A stretch of 64,000 nt of DNA, taken from the NCBI GenBank assembly GCA_051530055.1, contig CM121342.1, positions 11,656,001 through 11,720,000 of the forward strand. The letters run 5' to 3'. The stretch is from Neoechinorhynchus agilis (Eukaryota > Acanthocephala). Positions 30,762 to 45,892 of the stretch are shown piece by piece. Every line of letters starts with the position of its first letter. Positions within the stretch are counted from its first letter, which is position 1. The notes beneath the pieces were generated by a model. That model worked only from the letters and a program-made list of their open reading frames with translations, did no database searches and was not told the DNA's origin. Made by a program: the position numbers and the translations under genes.

Positions 30762-31145
30762 TTGGTGTTAAATAAAAATTTATATGTTCATATACCGGAC
30801 ATATCAGAGATTATAAAACAGTTGCAGTCAACATATCCCAGAGCAACAACAGAACCGATTGCTACAAGTTCTTCAGTGCAGCAGCCGCTTTTCCAGCCGA
30901 ATGAGCCGTCCGCTCCACCACCACCACCTTGGGAACAAATTTATGCCGATTCAAGTACAATGCCTCGAAACGCTGAACCATTACCATCTCGGAAACCCAC
31001 TTATTTTAGTTCAAGAACAGCGCCTCGACCACCTCCACGAACAACGTCTCTTGGTTCAAGAGCGACGCCTCCAGAACTGCATCGTTCGAATACTTCAAGG
31101 ACTGTTCCTAGAGTAAATATCTTAACAGGAAAGCGGCTTAGATGA
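30762..31145 (+). CDS. Proline-rich protein, third member of the local cluster
   Basis: About 127 residues. It has a proline tract (SAPPPPPWEQIY) that may act as an SH3- or EVH1-type ligand, several RTxPRPPPR-like stretches, and the ending VPRVNILTGKRLR. That ending matches the SLFTGKPLGR motif of the 29.2-kb gene. The context (third of three short plus-strand genes within 2 kb) supports a shared origin. The start codon is uncertain: upstream lies TTTGCCAGGCAG, a possible acceptor, and the frame may be entered by splicing. Confidence 0.5.
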   Translation: MVLNKNLYVHIPDISEIIKQLQSTYPRATTEPIATSSSVQQPLFQPNEPSAPPPPPWEQIYADSSTMPRNAEPLPSRKPTYFSSRTAPRPPPRTTSLGSRATPPELHRSNTSRTVPRVNILTGKRLR

Positions 31146-31409
31146 TTATAAAAATCTTTCTTAATTTTCTTGTGGGCAAAATTAGGTATGGGAAAATACA
31201 ATGAACTAAAATCTCAGCCTAGGACGCAGCATTCGCTATATCTTAGATTTAGTTTCCTTCGTATTTCAGACTTTGGAAAGTAGAGGCAACGTAAAACTAA
31301 AGGCTCAAGTTAAAAAAATGCGGCTAAAATACATTCAAATACTCAGCGGAATTTATTCTCGTTTACAAGCAAATCTGACAGTTGAAAAACTTACAAGCAA
31401 AAATCTACA

Positions 31410-34400
31410 AGCAATCGGCATGTCAACGAATTCACAGCCGTCCCCTCGCTCCACTCGAGACTTAACTATCTCAGCAAACCACCATTCGCCGCACGTCGCA
31501 CCGCCCACTTCCGACGCTGCGCCTCAACGTGCCACCTGTTAATCACGCGGATCACGAGTGGACCGACGCTGCAAATTCACAAAATCAACTTTCGTCCGAA
31601 AAACCTGTAGAGAACAAGCGGCAAACGGAAATTTCAAGTACTCTGAGAAGTGAGGCCAATGCTGCCCGAGATCCGAAGGTCTTAACACATAATTGTCCGG
31701 TCTGTGACAAACATATCAAAATTACGAAAGGGGAGAATTTTGGACTCAGGGCCCAAGGGATTCCCGATGTGTTGGTTCCGGCCTTGTGCTAGCAAACTCA
31801 GCTCCTCAGCTCAATGAACCTCTTCAGAACATCCAAAACATCGTCCTTTGCACCCCTTCGTTGCTGGAGATCGTGCGCGTTTTGCCCAGAAACATCCTGA
31901 AGCGGATCCCGAAGGGCGTTCGATTTCAGGTAGCGAAGAGGTATTCAACCCTGATGAGCGACTGTCTTGAGACAAATACCGAAATATCTTAGGCACGCCT
32001 TTTCGCATTCCCGAGACTGGTACTTTGTGCTGGAGTACCATCTGACGAGTCCCTTGTTACCCTCATCAAAAACCGGGTGTCCTCCTTCGACAATTCGTTT
32101 GGAGAGGTCCTACGCAAAGCTCGCGTTTTTAGGGGAGATTTTTCAAAGCCACCGAATCTGAGCCGAGTTTCAACCCGTTCAATGACCCAGAAAGTGTCTT
32201 CTAAACTCGCCGATGGTGATGTGAGAGGTGCGGTTCGCATTCTACCATCCACCAACGAATTCGCAAGAGATGATACGAAAACTCTCCAACTTCTCAGAGA
32301 GAAACATCCTCGACCCACTGATCATCTAGAATATTCGGAGATGATCCCCTCGTGTACCCCGTTAGAATTTTATGCTGTTAAGACAGCCGTTTCATTATTC
32401 GCAAATGGGTCAGCACATGGGCTGGACGGGCTTCGGCATCAGCACTTAAAGGACATGATGTCCTTCTCCGTAGGTGATCCATCCCATGTTCTCCTGAACG
32501 TCTTGACTCGGTTAGTCGGCGTTTTCTCTGGAGACAACCTGTCTCCCAAAGCGATCGAATTGTTTTTCGCGCTTCCCTCTGCGCTTTAGAAAAGAAGGAC
32601 GGTGGGATTCGTCCCATCGCGATTGGCTCTACATTGAGACGACTAGCAGGGAAAGTGAATTCTAGGCGAGTCTCAGAAGGTGTTGCTGAACAGTTCAACT
32701 AGGTTGCTGCACACCTTGCGGGGCGGAAACCATAGTCCACGCACTCCGTACATTTGTTATTGAGAACGTCAAACCGTGTGTGATCCTAAAATTAGATTTC
32801 CGAAACGCCTTCAATTCCGTTAATCGCGACTCGCTCTTAAAAACTGTCAGAGATCACGCACCGAAGGCTTACGGGTATTTCAGAAATTCGTACGGAGCTG
32901 TGACCCTTCTTGTATTCAACGATCACATCATTCCTTCCGAAAGAGGCGTTCAACCGGGAGACCCATTAGGTCCCATTGGTTTCGCGCTCACAGTGAACGA
33001 ATTAGCGCATTCTCTTGATCCGGAATTCAATGTCTGGTACCTGGACGATGCTACGCTGGAAGGCGATCCCTAGGTAGTTCTCCGTGACCTGGAGAAAATC
33101 AAGATGGGGGCAAGCAAGCTGGACATTGAATTGAGCACAGAAAAATGCGGAATTCTATTCCGTAACATAGAGACGGGCCCTGCAAAAGACGTAATAAAGC
33201 GCGACTTTGAAAATGTTGCACCCAGGATAGAAATGAGCGACCTTGTTGGGTAGTTGCGTCTTTGATGGGAATGTAGAAAACGAAATTAACAGCCTTCTAA
33301 ATAAATTATCGGTGCTTTGCGATAGGGTCTGTGAGCTTGGATCACACGAGGCTCTGTTCTCGATAAAGAATACCTCTCCATCCCCAAGTTCTTTTATGCT
33401 CTACGCACTGCGCCGTTTTTCAAGCACAAGGTTCAGCTTGGCAAGCTAGATGACAGATTGAAGGACTGTCTCGAGCAAGTTTTAAATGTCCAGCTGTCAG
33501 AAGGGGCATGGCGACAAGCATCCTTGCCTGTATCTTCTGGCGGGTTGGGCATCCGGAAAACAGCAGACATATCCCTGCCCGCATTTTTAGGCTCCCACGA
33601 GGGAAGCAGAAGCGCAGTTCAGCGCATTTTGAAATCTACATATCATCTTGATAGGCATTTTGAAGTGGGAATCAATGAGTGGTGTACACTGACCAACTCC
33701 GATCAAGTACCTGTGAATGGCCCTGGGCCTCTCGTCGCAAGAGTACAAAGCTATCTCTTATCAGACTCAAGCGACGACGTTGTCCGTGCCAGGTTATTGG
33801 CAGTCTCCGCTAGAGAATCAGGTGCTTGGTTGAACGCGGTCCCGCTGGCATCTGTGGGTACTCTTCTCTTCGACGGGGCAGTAAGGGTCGGAGTTTCAAT
33901 GAGACTAGGACTACCGATGTGCCATTCCCCACCGTTGCCGCTACGGTGCAAATATGGATTCGTCGGGACGTCATGGTCTCATCTGTAGAAAATCAGCCGG
34001 TAGATTCGCAAGACATGCCGAAATTAACATGGTGCTGAGCCAGGCACTTGTTACGCGGTAAATACCCCGAATATTTTGGAACCTGCCAACCTCTGTAGGG
34101 ACGCCGAGCGTAGACCTGATGGGGCGACCGCATTTCCGTGGCAGGAGGATAAATGCCTCCTCTGGAAGGCCACTTGTGTCGATAAACTCGCGGCCAGCAA
34201 ACTCAAGTTCTCGGTGATTCAAGCTGGAGGTGCAGCGAGTACTGCGGAAGGATGGAAAACGGCGAAATACCTCGATTTAACCTGTGCCCATGCGTTTGTG
34301 CCTTTTGGGGTTGAGACCTACTTATCTCTTGGTAGCGAGGCTCTTCAGCATCGCCATGTTAAGAGGCAACACTGCTAGCATTCGGACGACAATTGAGGAC

Positions 34401-34440
34401 GAGGACGGCTAGGCTTACAGTGGAGTTTGGTAAAAGAAGA
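31410..34440 (+). mobile_element. LINE (non-LTR retrotransposon), decayed copy 2
   Basis: Same family as copy 1 and longer. It has a Ser/Thr/Pro-rich leader from about 31419, a zinc knuckle (NCPVCDKHIKITKG, 31695-31730), and a linker. The reverse transcriptase carries HGLDGLRHQHLKDMM, KKDGGIRPIAIG, ILKLDFRNAFNSVNRD (motif A), RGVQPGDPLGP (motif B) and WYLDDATLEGDP (motif C) between about 32410 and 33075. A thumb/linker follows (SLPVSSGGLGIRK), then a C-terminal region with CRKSAGRFARHAEIN, RPDGATAFPW, LLWKATCVDKLA and FVPFGVETYLSL up to about 34370. The frame breaks several times (about 32590, 33075, 33250, 34040), so it is inactive. The restriction-like endonuclease pattern replaces an apurinic endonuclease, which is not seen. 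Confidence 0.85.
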
Positions 34441-34574
34441 CACATGCATCGTTATCAAATTGTTATTATTGCGGATTTTTCTGGATGTTTCCCAAGAAAT
34501 TGAATTATTCTACATTCATAAATTTTCATTCCCAAAAGATTGTCATTTCCTAAAGAAGTTGTTCGTTTATGTGT

Positions 34575-34742
34575 TCCTTGGTGATTATGAGAGACGAATA
34601 GATATTGATTTATTAATTCTCAATATTTCGTCCGTCTCAGTTAACAAACTTGCGAAACAACCTGTACAAGTCCGACAGAAGGGGCCGAGGAAATATTGAG
34701 AAGTAATAAATCAATTGCTATTCTTTTCTCATAATCACAGCA
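34575..34742. repeat. Foldback with GAAATATTGAGAA-TAATAAATC arms
   Basis: GGTGATTATGAGAGACGAATAG...ATTCTCAATATTTCGTCCG (34578-34637) is mirrored by CCGAGGAAATATTGAGAAGTAATAAATC...TTCTCATAATCAC (34684-34738). Both arms keep GAAA followed by UAUU/AAUA and AAUC, but the CUGANGA box is incomplete. Confidence 0.6.
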
Positions 34743-35029
34743 AAGAATGCAAACGCATTTCGTGATTTTAAAGGAGAATTAGGAATAATTTTCAATTGGA
34801 GACCTCCGAATCTTTTTGTGAAGATTGGTATCTTTTAAATACATCGACGAAAACGAAAGGCGATTCCAAAATAGGACTGTTTTTATCGATTGATATTATG
34901 GATTTTGGAAGCGATCAAGCACATTGTTAAAAAGTTGGGCACGTCCTTGCCAAATGAATGTTGTAACTATGTGTGGATCTTATAAAGAATGTTAATCGCC
35001 AGAATGAGCTAAGAACTCCACAATTTATT

Positions 35030-35162
35030 TTGTTTGGTGATATAGCGAGAGAGATTAATTGCGTTTCACGCATTGTCCGTCCGTGTCGTCAGACTTCTTC
35101 AGGTTCCGACGAGACGGACAATGCGTGAAAGAGCAATCAATATCACCAAACAAAACAGATCC
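35030..35162. repeat. Foldback just upstream of the P2 genes
   Basis: TTTTGTTTGGTGATAT...TTTCACGCATTGTCCGTC (35029-35085) is mirrored by GACGGACAATGCGTGAAA...ATATCACCAAACAAAA (35112-35156). The minus strand contains CTGAAGA (35104-35098) but no adjacent stem II plus GAAA in standard spacing. It shares outer ends with the element at 37900. Confidence 0.65.
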
Positions 35163-35262
35163 ATCAACTTCTTTACAAGAATTCCACAATGTATCGGCAT
35201 TTCCGCTTCTTTCGTGCTTCCTCGCCTACCGTTTTCCTCATTTTTAGTGTTGAGGGGATATA

Positions 35263-35622
35263 ATGAAGTATTTGTCAGCGGCTTTATTGGCTCGGATGTC
35301 CCTCGAGGACAGAGGAATGGGTGCTATGCCCATCGACCCTTCAGCTATTAAATCGATATTGTCGAGTATCGGTGCCGGATGCGATGAAGGCATTGCAAAG
35401 TTAGTATGCAATCGCATTGGAAAGTTGAGCGTAAATGAACTGACTGCCCTTGGAGCGGATTTGGTTGGATTTCAGCCAGAATGTGGGGCAGCGACTGCCC
35501 CATCGTCAGCAGTAGCGTCTTCTTCGTTGAGCAATGTCCCGGCAGCGCCAGTTGAAGAGGAAAAGAAGGTTGAAAGTGAGGATAGTGACGAAGATGGAAT
35601 GGGATTTGATTTGTTCGCTTAA
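35263..35622 (+). CDS. RPLP2: 60S acidic ribosomal protein P2 (copy A)
   Basis: 119 residues. The N-terminal helix domain (MKYLSAALLARMS...IKSILSSIGAGCDEGIAKLVCNRIGKL) and a hinge rich in Ala, Ser and Glu are followed by the signature C-terminus SDEDGMGFDLFA, the stalk tail that contacts elongation factors. The first residues KYLSA-LLA identify P2 rather than P1. The canonical MGFGLFD end is MGFDLFA here. TCATTTTTAG lies 14 nt upstream of the ATG. Copy B follows after 70 bp on the same strand. Confidence 0.9.
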   Translation: MKYLSAALLARMSLEDRGMGAMPIDPSAIKSILSSIGAGCDEGIAKLVCNRIGKLSVNELTALGADLVGFQPECGAATAPSSAVASSSLSNVPAAPVEEEKKVESEDSDEDGMGFDLFA

Positions 35623-35692
35623 TAATGTTATTGTCCGTGTGAATTAAGGTTTCGCTTTCATCTCCAAAGTTTACATCGCCTTTTTTAGAACC

Positions 35693-36022
35693 ATGATTTA
35701 TCTCGCTTCATACTGCTTAGCTCGCCAATCATCCGACCAGTCATCGTCTAAAGATATTGAAAAGATCGTGAAGGCTGCTGGAGCCGAATTCGACTCATCC
35801 ATGGCCGCCACTATTGTAGAACGTCTCAATGGACATGATCTCGTCGATTTGATAAATCAAGGTAAAGAAATGATGTCCAAGGTGGGCGGTGCCGCAGTTC
35901 CATCTCAGACAGCTTCGTCAGCCGTCGCTGCTCCAACAGAATCGAATACTACCCCAGCTGATGCTCCACAGGATCAAGAAGAAGATAGCGACGAAGAAAT
36001 GGGATTTAATTTATTTGATTAA
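35693..36022 (+). CDS. RPLP2: 60S acidic ribosomal protein P2 (copy B, divergent)
   Basis: 109 residues. MIYLASYCLARQSS is an altered P2 start. The middle (DIEKIVKAAGAEFDSSMAATIVERLNGHDLVDLINQG) matches the P2 dimerisation domain well, and the tail EDSDEEMGFNLFD keeps the stalk signature. TTTTTTAGAACC immediately precedes the ATG, 70 bp after the stop of copy A, a typical operon spacing with a trans-splice acceptor. The two copies are strongly diverged, so the duplication is old, or the pair may form a P2 heterodimer. Confidence 0.88.
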   Translation: MIYLASYCLARQSSDQSSSKDIEKIVKAAGAEFDSSMAATIVERLNGHDLVDLINQGKEMMSKVGGAAVPSQTASSAVAAPTESNTTPADAPQDQEEDSDEEMGFNLFD

Positions 36023-36024
36023 AG

Positions 36025-36830
36025 CTGTTTTGTGTCGGGTTATGTCTTCGATGATAAGATCTGTCTATTCCGATTATTTGACTCAAAGTGCCACATTGTC
36101 CGTTTCGTAATGCTGGACAAATCGCAAATCGATAACTACATGACTCGTTTAGGTTCGTTAGAGTAATACTATAATTCATTTGGTTCTGATAAAATTCTCC
36201 TGCTGTTGGAGCTATGCGTGCCAGCGGGGACCATGAATCCCATTCAGACTGTTCCGGGTCGAAGCAACATCCGTAGATTATGTAAAAGCAAACGGATTGA
36301 GTAACTGAACTGGTCCATCGTAGAGTAGCTGCTAGGCCGTCGTCTATTCGGCGATCGCGATCGATTACAACCAGGATTTAGAATGTGGATTGGTATATTT
36401 TGTACGGAATCTTAAACCCATATCGGATTTTGAAAAAACAAGGTCCTTTCATCTACTTTCAAACAATTCTGAAAAAGTCCTACGCGTAGATCATGAGATA
36501 TGAAAATGAGAAATCATTTTTCTTTATTTCGCCTTGACCAAAACAATCTAACGAAAAGTTTTTATAACAACGCCAACGGAATGCTTTTGGGGTATATGAG
36601 ATGAAATTTTTTAAAGAGCATAAGCTACGTTGCTGCGGTTAGATGGTAAAGAGCATCCGCTTCAGTTGTTATAGTATAAAGCGAATCTAAAGAAACATTC
36701 CGTTGACTTTGCCATGTATGTCAAAATTCTCGCCTAGTATCTCCCAAGGATTCGTCGATTTTGTCTTAAATTTCTAATCACGCTCATCGGAACGTAAAAA
36801 CCACGCTTAGGCGTCCAATAAAACGTATCA
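36025..36830. other. Non-coding region with an inverted repeat
   Basis: CAACGGAATG at 36571 is mirrored by CATTCCGTTG at 36692, flanking a tRNA-like A-box segment (GGTTAGATGGTAAAGAGC, 36639). This may be a degenerate SINE or a MITE. No gene seen. Confidence 0.35.
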
Positions 36831-36831
36831 A

Positions 36832-37464
36832 TTACAACCGCATTGTTTGTACTAAGCTCAGGTTTTGCGCGAATAAGATCACTTGCGGATGGATTTCATC
36901 CCTAATCAATGTTTTGGTTTGACCTCTCCGCCCATCAGCCAGAAAATCGGATTTTTTGTCTAGATCGTTGTACTGTTGGGTCCACTGATCGTCCTGTTTG
37001 ATACTGTCCAAAAGATTATAGAGTGATCGGATGCTTCCACATCTTTTTGTCTGTTCATGAGGATCCCAAGGAATAGATCTTATGCTGTAATCATAAGCGA
37101 CTGAGCAGTCTTGCCAATGGTAATCATGTACTCTTAAAGGTGGTGGAGGAGGCGCTAACTCTAAACGAGTCAGAGGTTCAGGCAGTGCTTCGGTTCGTCG
37201 ACTTGGTTGTTGAACAAGAGTGTGGAGAGAGTACGAACTGTCGTTCCTACAAACGGTACTTAGAGAGTTTATTGGCGTTTGGCTGACTGATGAACTGTCG
37301 TCACTGCATTTTGTAGAAGATGTCGAGAACGTGGTTTCCCGAACTGACACGGACTCTCGGCGACTTCGTCTGGATTTTCCTCGTTGCTGTTGATTCGATC
37401 GACGATTGTGCCGTCCAGCTGTTCGGGAAGTGGAACAGCACAACTTTGAAGTGAAGCACAACAT
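36832..37464 (-). CDS. Unrecognised Ser/Arg-rich protein
   Basis: 210 residues on the minus strand. The N-terminus is Cys-rich (MLCFTSKLCCSTS), which could be palmitoylated. A basic SR-type stretch (RRSNQQQRGKSRRSRRES) follows, then Ser/Thr-rich low-complexity sequence, a short proline run (APPPPPLR), and a more ordered C-terminal half with HDYHWQDC, SIRSIPWDP and RSLYNLLDSIKQDDQW. The even length and codon use suggest a real exon. No family recognised. It may continue in exons on either side. Confidence 0.45.
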   Translation of the reverse strand: MLCFTSKLCCSTSRTAGRHNRRSNQQQRGKSRRSRRESVSVRETTFSTSSTKCSDDSSSVSQTPINSLSTVCRNDSSYSLHTLVQQPSRRTEALPEPLTRLELAPPPPPLRVHDYHWQDCSVAYDYSIRSIPWDPHEQTKRCGSIRSLYNLLDSIKQDDQWTQQYNDLDKKSDFLADGRRGQTKTLIRDEIHPQVILFAQNLSLVQTMRL

Positions 37465-37894
37465 TAAAAAATGTTAATGAATAATGCATCTACAAACAAG
37501 GACATCGAAAAAAATTGCGACAAAATGAAACGATTGTAAGTGTAGACAAGAGTCTCGACGAAACCATCAAACTTTTTCGGAGTGCATGTCACTCCACAAC
37601 CATGTACCGTCCACGCTTCGATCGATTATCAGCCGGGCACAAAGATTACCCAACTTTTGTTGCCATTGAGATTTGTATTCGTTATCACGTTTAAGACGCT
37701 CTTCGTCGCTCATTCGTTTGCATTGCTTCGCTGTTATGCCAAGAAGTTTATTAAGAACTGTACGTTAAAAAGGTACTTGTTCTAATCGACCATTTTAGCG
37801 GCCACAATATACGCTGTGGTTTTTATTTAATTTCAGCTTAATTGTTCATTGCGATTTAAGATAATAGACAGAATCCAAACAACAAGGTGTTCAT

Positions 37895-38015
37895 GGATGT
37901 ATTTTGTTTGGTGAGAAATCTGACCTACCTTTTAACAACTTGAAGAAGTCCGATGAGGTGGACGAAATATTCTGTGAAAAGGAATTAATCTCTATTTTTG
38001 CTCAACACCAATTAA
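37895..38015. repeat. Element with hammerhead-like core
   Basis: The ends ATTTTGTTTGGTGAGAAAT and TTTTTGCTCAACACCAA are imperfect inverted repeats. The centre reads TTGAAGA (37940-37946), A, GTCC-GATGAGGT-GGAC, GAAA (37964-37967), then TATTC...GAATT and AATC. Stem II has four perfect pairs. The first box has U in place of C3, which would lower or abolish activity. Confidence 0.5.
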
Positions 38016-38178
38016 TCTAAATACTGTTTTTACATCTAAATGGATATTAAACTTATTCCTCTTTTGAAACGTAGGTTAATCTTATAAAAAAAGACCAGCG
38101 GCATTTAATCCACCATTATAATTAACAAAATATACAAAGAATCAAGAATTGTAATTTCGGTATTATGCTTATTTCAAA

Positions 38179-40040
38179 TTAATATTTGCATTTTGTACAT
38201 GGGAGAAGAAAAGGAACAAATGCCTTTAAATTATGACTGACTTTTACTTCTTGACATTTGCTTCCATCATTGATTACACATTCCATTGTCCATTCTTTTG
38301 CATGAGGACAAACCGATAATTTCTTTGTTATTGATGCAATAAATGCTCTTACAATCCAACGAGCAGATCCATTGTCGGTGCACTTTCCTTCCATGGCTAG
38401 GTAAGAACCATCAATCAATACGACTTCTTTTTTAGCTTCCTCGTTCCTTAAGTTTTGCTCGCTCTGAGCAGCCACCATTGCCAATAGTTCATCATCGTCG
38501 TCGTCCTCGTACCCATCATCATTATTGAGTTGTACAGCTACATTCGAGGTTTGCACAATGTTTATCGATTTCTCCTTTTCAATCAACCTTTGAACTCGTT
38601 GCTTTAATTTTGCGTTTGAAAGCCTTTTGAGATTAATGAAACAAGAAAAAATGCGAACATTGTACTCACAATCGCTGGAGTAAAAAGTTTCCGTAATCTG
38701 GCAAACGATTGGTACCTGAACAGCCTAGGACATGGACGTTTTCCTCAGATAGTAAGAGACATCCAAGTCGCATTTGAATAGTTCCGCGAAGAAGAACCTA
38801 AAGCGTAGAAGCAAGCGTTTGCAGAAAGCTATAAAAACGGAATTACCTTCAATCCTACTGGCACGATATCAAATGGAAATGAGGATGCCCATGGTTTATG
38901 CTCCAGAGCTTTATTAAAGATAAGTGTTAAACGCTAGATTTTCTTATTTAACTTTTTTTAACAATAACGTCCGCAGTGCGCCAATTCAGAGATTTTTATA
39001 ATCGACGATTGCATTCGTTCGATCGGTTAGAGATTTCTGTTTGTTTAGGTCGTTCATGAACACCCGAGAGAGAGAGATCGTGTTAGAAAGACGAATGTAT
39101 CAAAGTCGACTGAATGTACCAGTCATTTTATCAATTCTATCTTCAGTCGAAATATTTTCTCGTTTAATTGTCCCTATCGGGTGTTGACAAGCGACCCAAA
39201 AAAATCCCAGCTTATTTGGAATCATCTCAATAGTCGATGTGAACTTTAACAAGTAAGAAATGGAGCTATACTTAATTTTAAATCTATATCGTTTTAATTT
39301 GCGAGTTTTTCATAATGATATCCTACTACAATAGCATCCATAGAGAAACAAAATGTACATTTCAAAGGGTTTGCTGAGAAACCTAGGATGGGTAATATGC
39401 TTATAGACCGAATTACGGGATAGATTGAATTCAGGCGAAACGGCTAGAAAAACGGAATTCGAAGCCTCCTTTCTGATGAACACAAATCTTCTCTTTAAAC
39501 TGGCAGTATCCATCAGTTAAAGTTAGAAACAACACTCGTTTAGTTGTTGATTTTTGAAGTTGAATTTCACATTGAGTCTCAGTGATGCAAGAGTCTACCG
39601 CGTCGTCAAAAATAGTTTCGTATCGATTTCCATCGGAGGTCTCGCTATATTCGACAAACTGACTGTAAATAGATCTCGAAATATCAATACAATCGATGAC
39701 TTCAACAGCATTACGGCACCGCTCCAGCACACTGCAGTTTTCCAATAAATCCTTTATATTAATTGCCGGAAGAGAAGTGATTTTTAAACTCGAACCCAAA
39801 TATTGCTTATAAGCTTCTTCTTTGAATTCACGGAGGATTACATTTGAATTCTAAAGAGCGTTATTTGAGTAGAAAACGATATCGAAAAAGAAAATATGCT
39901 AACTTCATTCGTGTACCAATCTAAACAAGCGCCAACCCATTCAGATTTCAAATTTGCACCATATTTAACCTTCATCCAATTAGTGCAATCATTTTTAACG
40001 ACGTTTAGCAAGCGGGGATGTTTCTACATAGCGTTTGATA
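38179..40040 (-). CDS. RMI1: RecQ-mediated genome instability protein 1
   Basis: RMI1 is the OB-fold partner of the BLM-TOP3A dissolvasome. Exons in order on the minus strand: NDCTNWMKVKYGANLKSEWVGACLDWY (about 40010-39920, the N-terminal helical domain); NSNVILREFKEEAYKQYLGSS and KRVLFLTLTDGYCQFK (39860-39430, OB-fold start); LEHKPWASSFPFDIVPVGLK (about 38910); VLLRGTIQMRLGCLLLSEENVHVLG (38799-38687); and the C-terminal region DDDDDELLAMVAAQSE with WIVRAFIASITKKL (38640-38180). These match human RMI1 (LQLTDG, ISFRLGVLLLKPENVKVLGG, DEELLASLD, VKVKAFIVTLTG). GT-AG introns join the last exons. A family A MITE lies in the 39.43-38.92 intron. The exact start and the last few residues are unresolved. 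The protein is much shorter than human RMI1 (625). Confidence 0.8.
39008..39198. repeat. Family A foldback MITE in RMI1 intron
   Basis: GCATTCGTTCGATCGGTTAGAGATTTCTG...ACACCCGAGAGAGAGAGATCG at the left is mirrored by CCCTATCGGGTGTTGACAAGCGACC at the right. It is a degenerate copy of 3040-3262. Confidence 0.7.
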
Positions 40041-40199
40041 ACCGTCATTTTTATTATGTGCTGCCTGCTCTGTGGGCTTGTATTTATACAATTTTTTCCT
40101 TGGCTCATGACCTTAATTATTCTTCTAGAAAAGTTGTTGACTTCCATTAAAGATGCATTAAGGTGCAATCTCATGTAGAAGCGGCCACTTAACAATACG

Positions 40200-40730
40200 A
40201 AATTCTAAATCTGAGCACTAAATAAAACAACAGACGTAAAAGAAATTCTCATTGTCATTTCCAAAAAAATTAACAAAATATCGCAAACTTTTACAAAAAT
40301 TGGGAATTCTTTTAAAAAAACCACACCTTAAGCAGTTTACAAACTTCTTTTCAGTTGAAGAATATTTTGCAACAACAAGATTATCTATTAATTTAATTAT
40401 TTTCACTTCATTAATCACCACCCAGCTCGCCGCTGGTAGAGGTCGTGTCCATGGTCGCGTTTCCTCGCAAAGAATTAAAATCAACAGTAAAATTTTCCAG
40501 AAGGGTAGACAAAAAGAATTGAAATAGAAACGCGAACATTATTTGATACATAAATTAGCGTTTTAATTTCCGCTCTGCTCTTTATAAAAAGTGAAACGTA
40601 TGCAATCTTGTGTTGTGGAACAAGTAAAATTGCTGATAACGGTTCCATTCTATTTGTTTCGAAAATTAGTTAGTAAATCACTGACGCACTAACGAGTCGA
40701 ATGTTTTTCGATTAAAGTAGAAACTGGACA
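40200..40730. other. Non-coding region between RMI1 and ERCC6
   Basis: AT-rich divergent intergenic space. Short frames at 40252 (plus) and 40484 (minus) overlap on opposite strands and show no motif. It should contain both promoters. Confidence 0.35.
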
Positions 40731-40846
40731 AACTTTATGATCATTGTTGGATTTAAAAATTACTTGCACTTTAAAAGTCGGTCAGGAAGAAACATTTCCG
40801 TAACCGTCAGATCTCTTGTTTGGCAAACGTACACAAAGGATTCAAT

Positions 40847-45311
<4,465 letters not shown>

Positions 45312-45364
45312 TTAATGTACAGTAATCTGTCATGAAAACATTAGTTCATGTTTAATTTGGCACT

Positions 45365-45620
45365 TTTTCGGACTTGAGATCATTCACACCACCGCTCTGG
45401 ATCACTCAGCTGCCGTCCTGGTGTAACGGTCGAAAGGACGGATGCAGCGTCCCCCCGATTGCAGGGGCAGACTTATGTTTTGTAGGAGGAATACTCCTGC
45501 CCTCTGATCGAAAATGATTCGTCTCAATATCTTAAACAATTGTTTGACCAGGTCCTGCGCAGCGGTACTAAACGACCCGAGTGTCTCGACGCCAAAGGGA
45601 ACAAAATAATGATTTCGACT
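45365..45620 (-). mobile_element. LINE 3'-end fragment
   Basis: The minus strand reads HYFVPFGVETLGSF near 45605-45565 and VFLLQNISLPLQS near 45500-45460. It is collinear with the LINE C-termini at 10.5 and 34.3 kb. Truncated and decayed. Confidence 0.7.
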
Positions 45621-45892
45621 CTGGTCCCTGTATTTTGTTCTGTTGCGTTCTTCAGCGGTGGTTGCTGCTCTGTCCGATTTAATATTGGCGAATTTTTAGT
45701 TGCTGGCTGCGATCGTGGCATCCCAGAGAAGGCATTTTCCTTCTCGCCACGGGAGTACTGTGACAAATCGGAGAAAAATAGAAAGAAAGGAGGGACAGAG
45801 TTAGATTATTCACTAAAGGAAATGTCAATGTCTTGGATTATTATTTTTAGGCGGAGGGAAGATGCTTTCTTTTTCATAGTTTTGTCACCTCT

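Noticed and set aside
35085-35112. Full hammerhead core in the foldback before the P2 genes.
   Set aside because: CTGAAGA is present, but the stem II and GAAA are not in the required spacing, so it was listed only as a foldback.
36630-36690. tRNA gene at GGTTAGATGGTAAAGAGC.
   Set aside because: Only an A-box-like segment is seen; no complete cloverleaf, B box or acceptor stem could be drawn.
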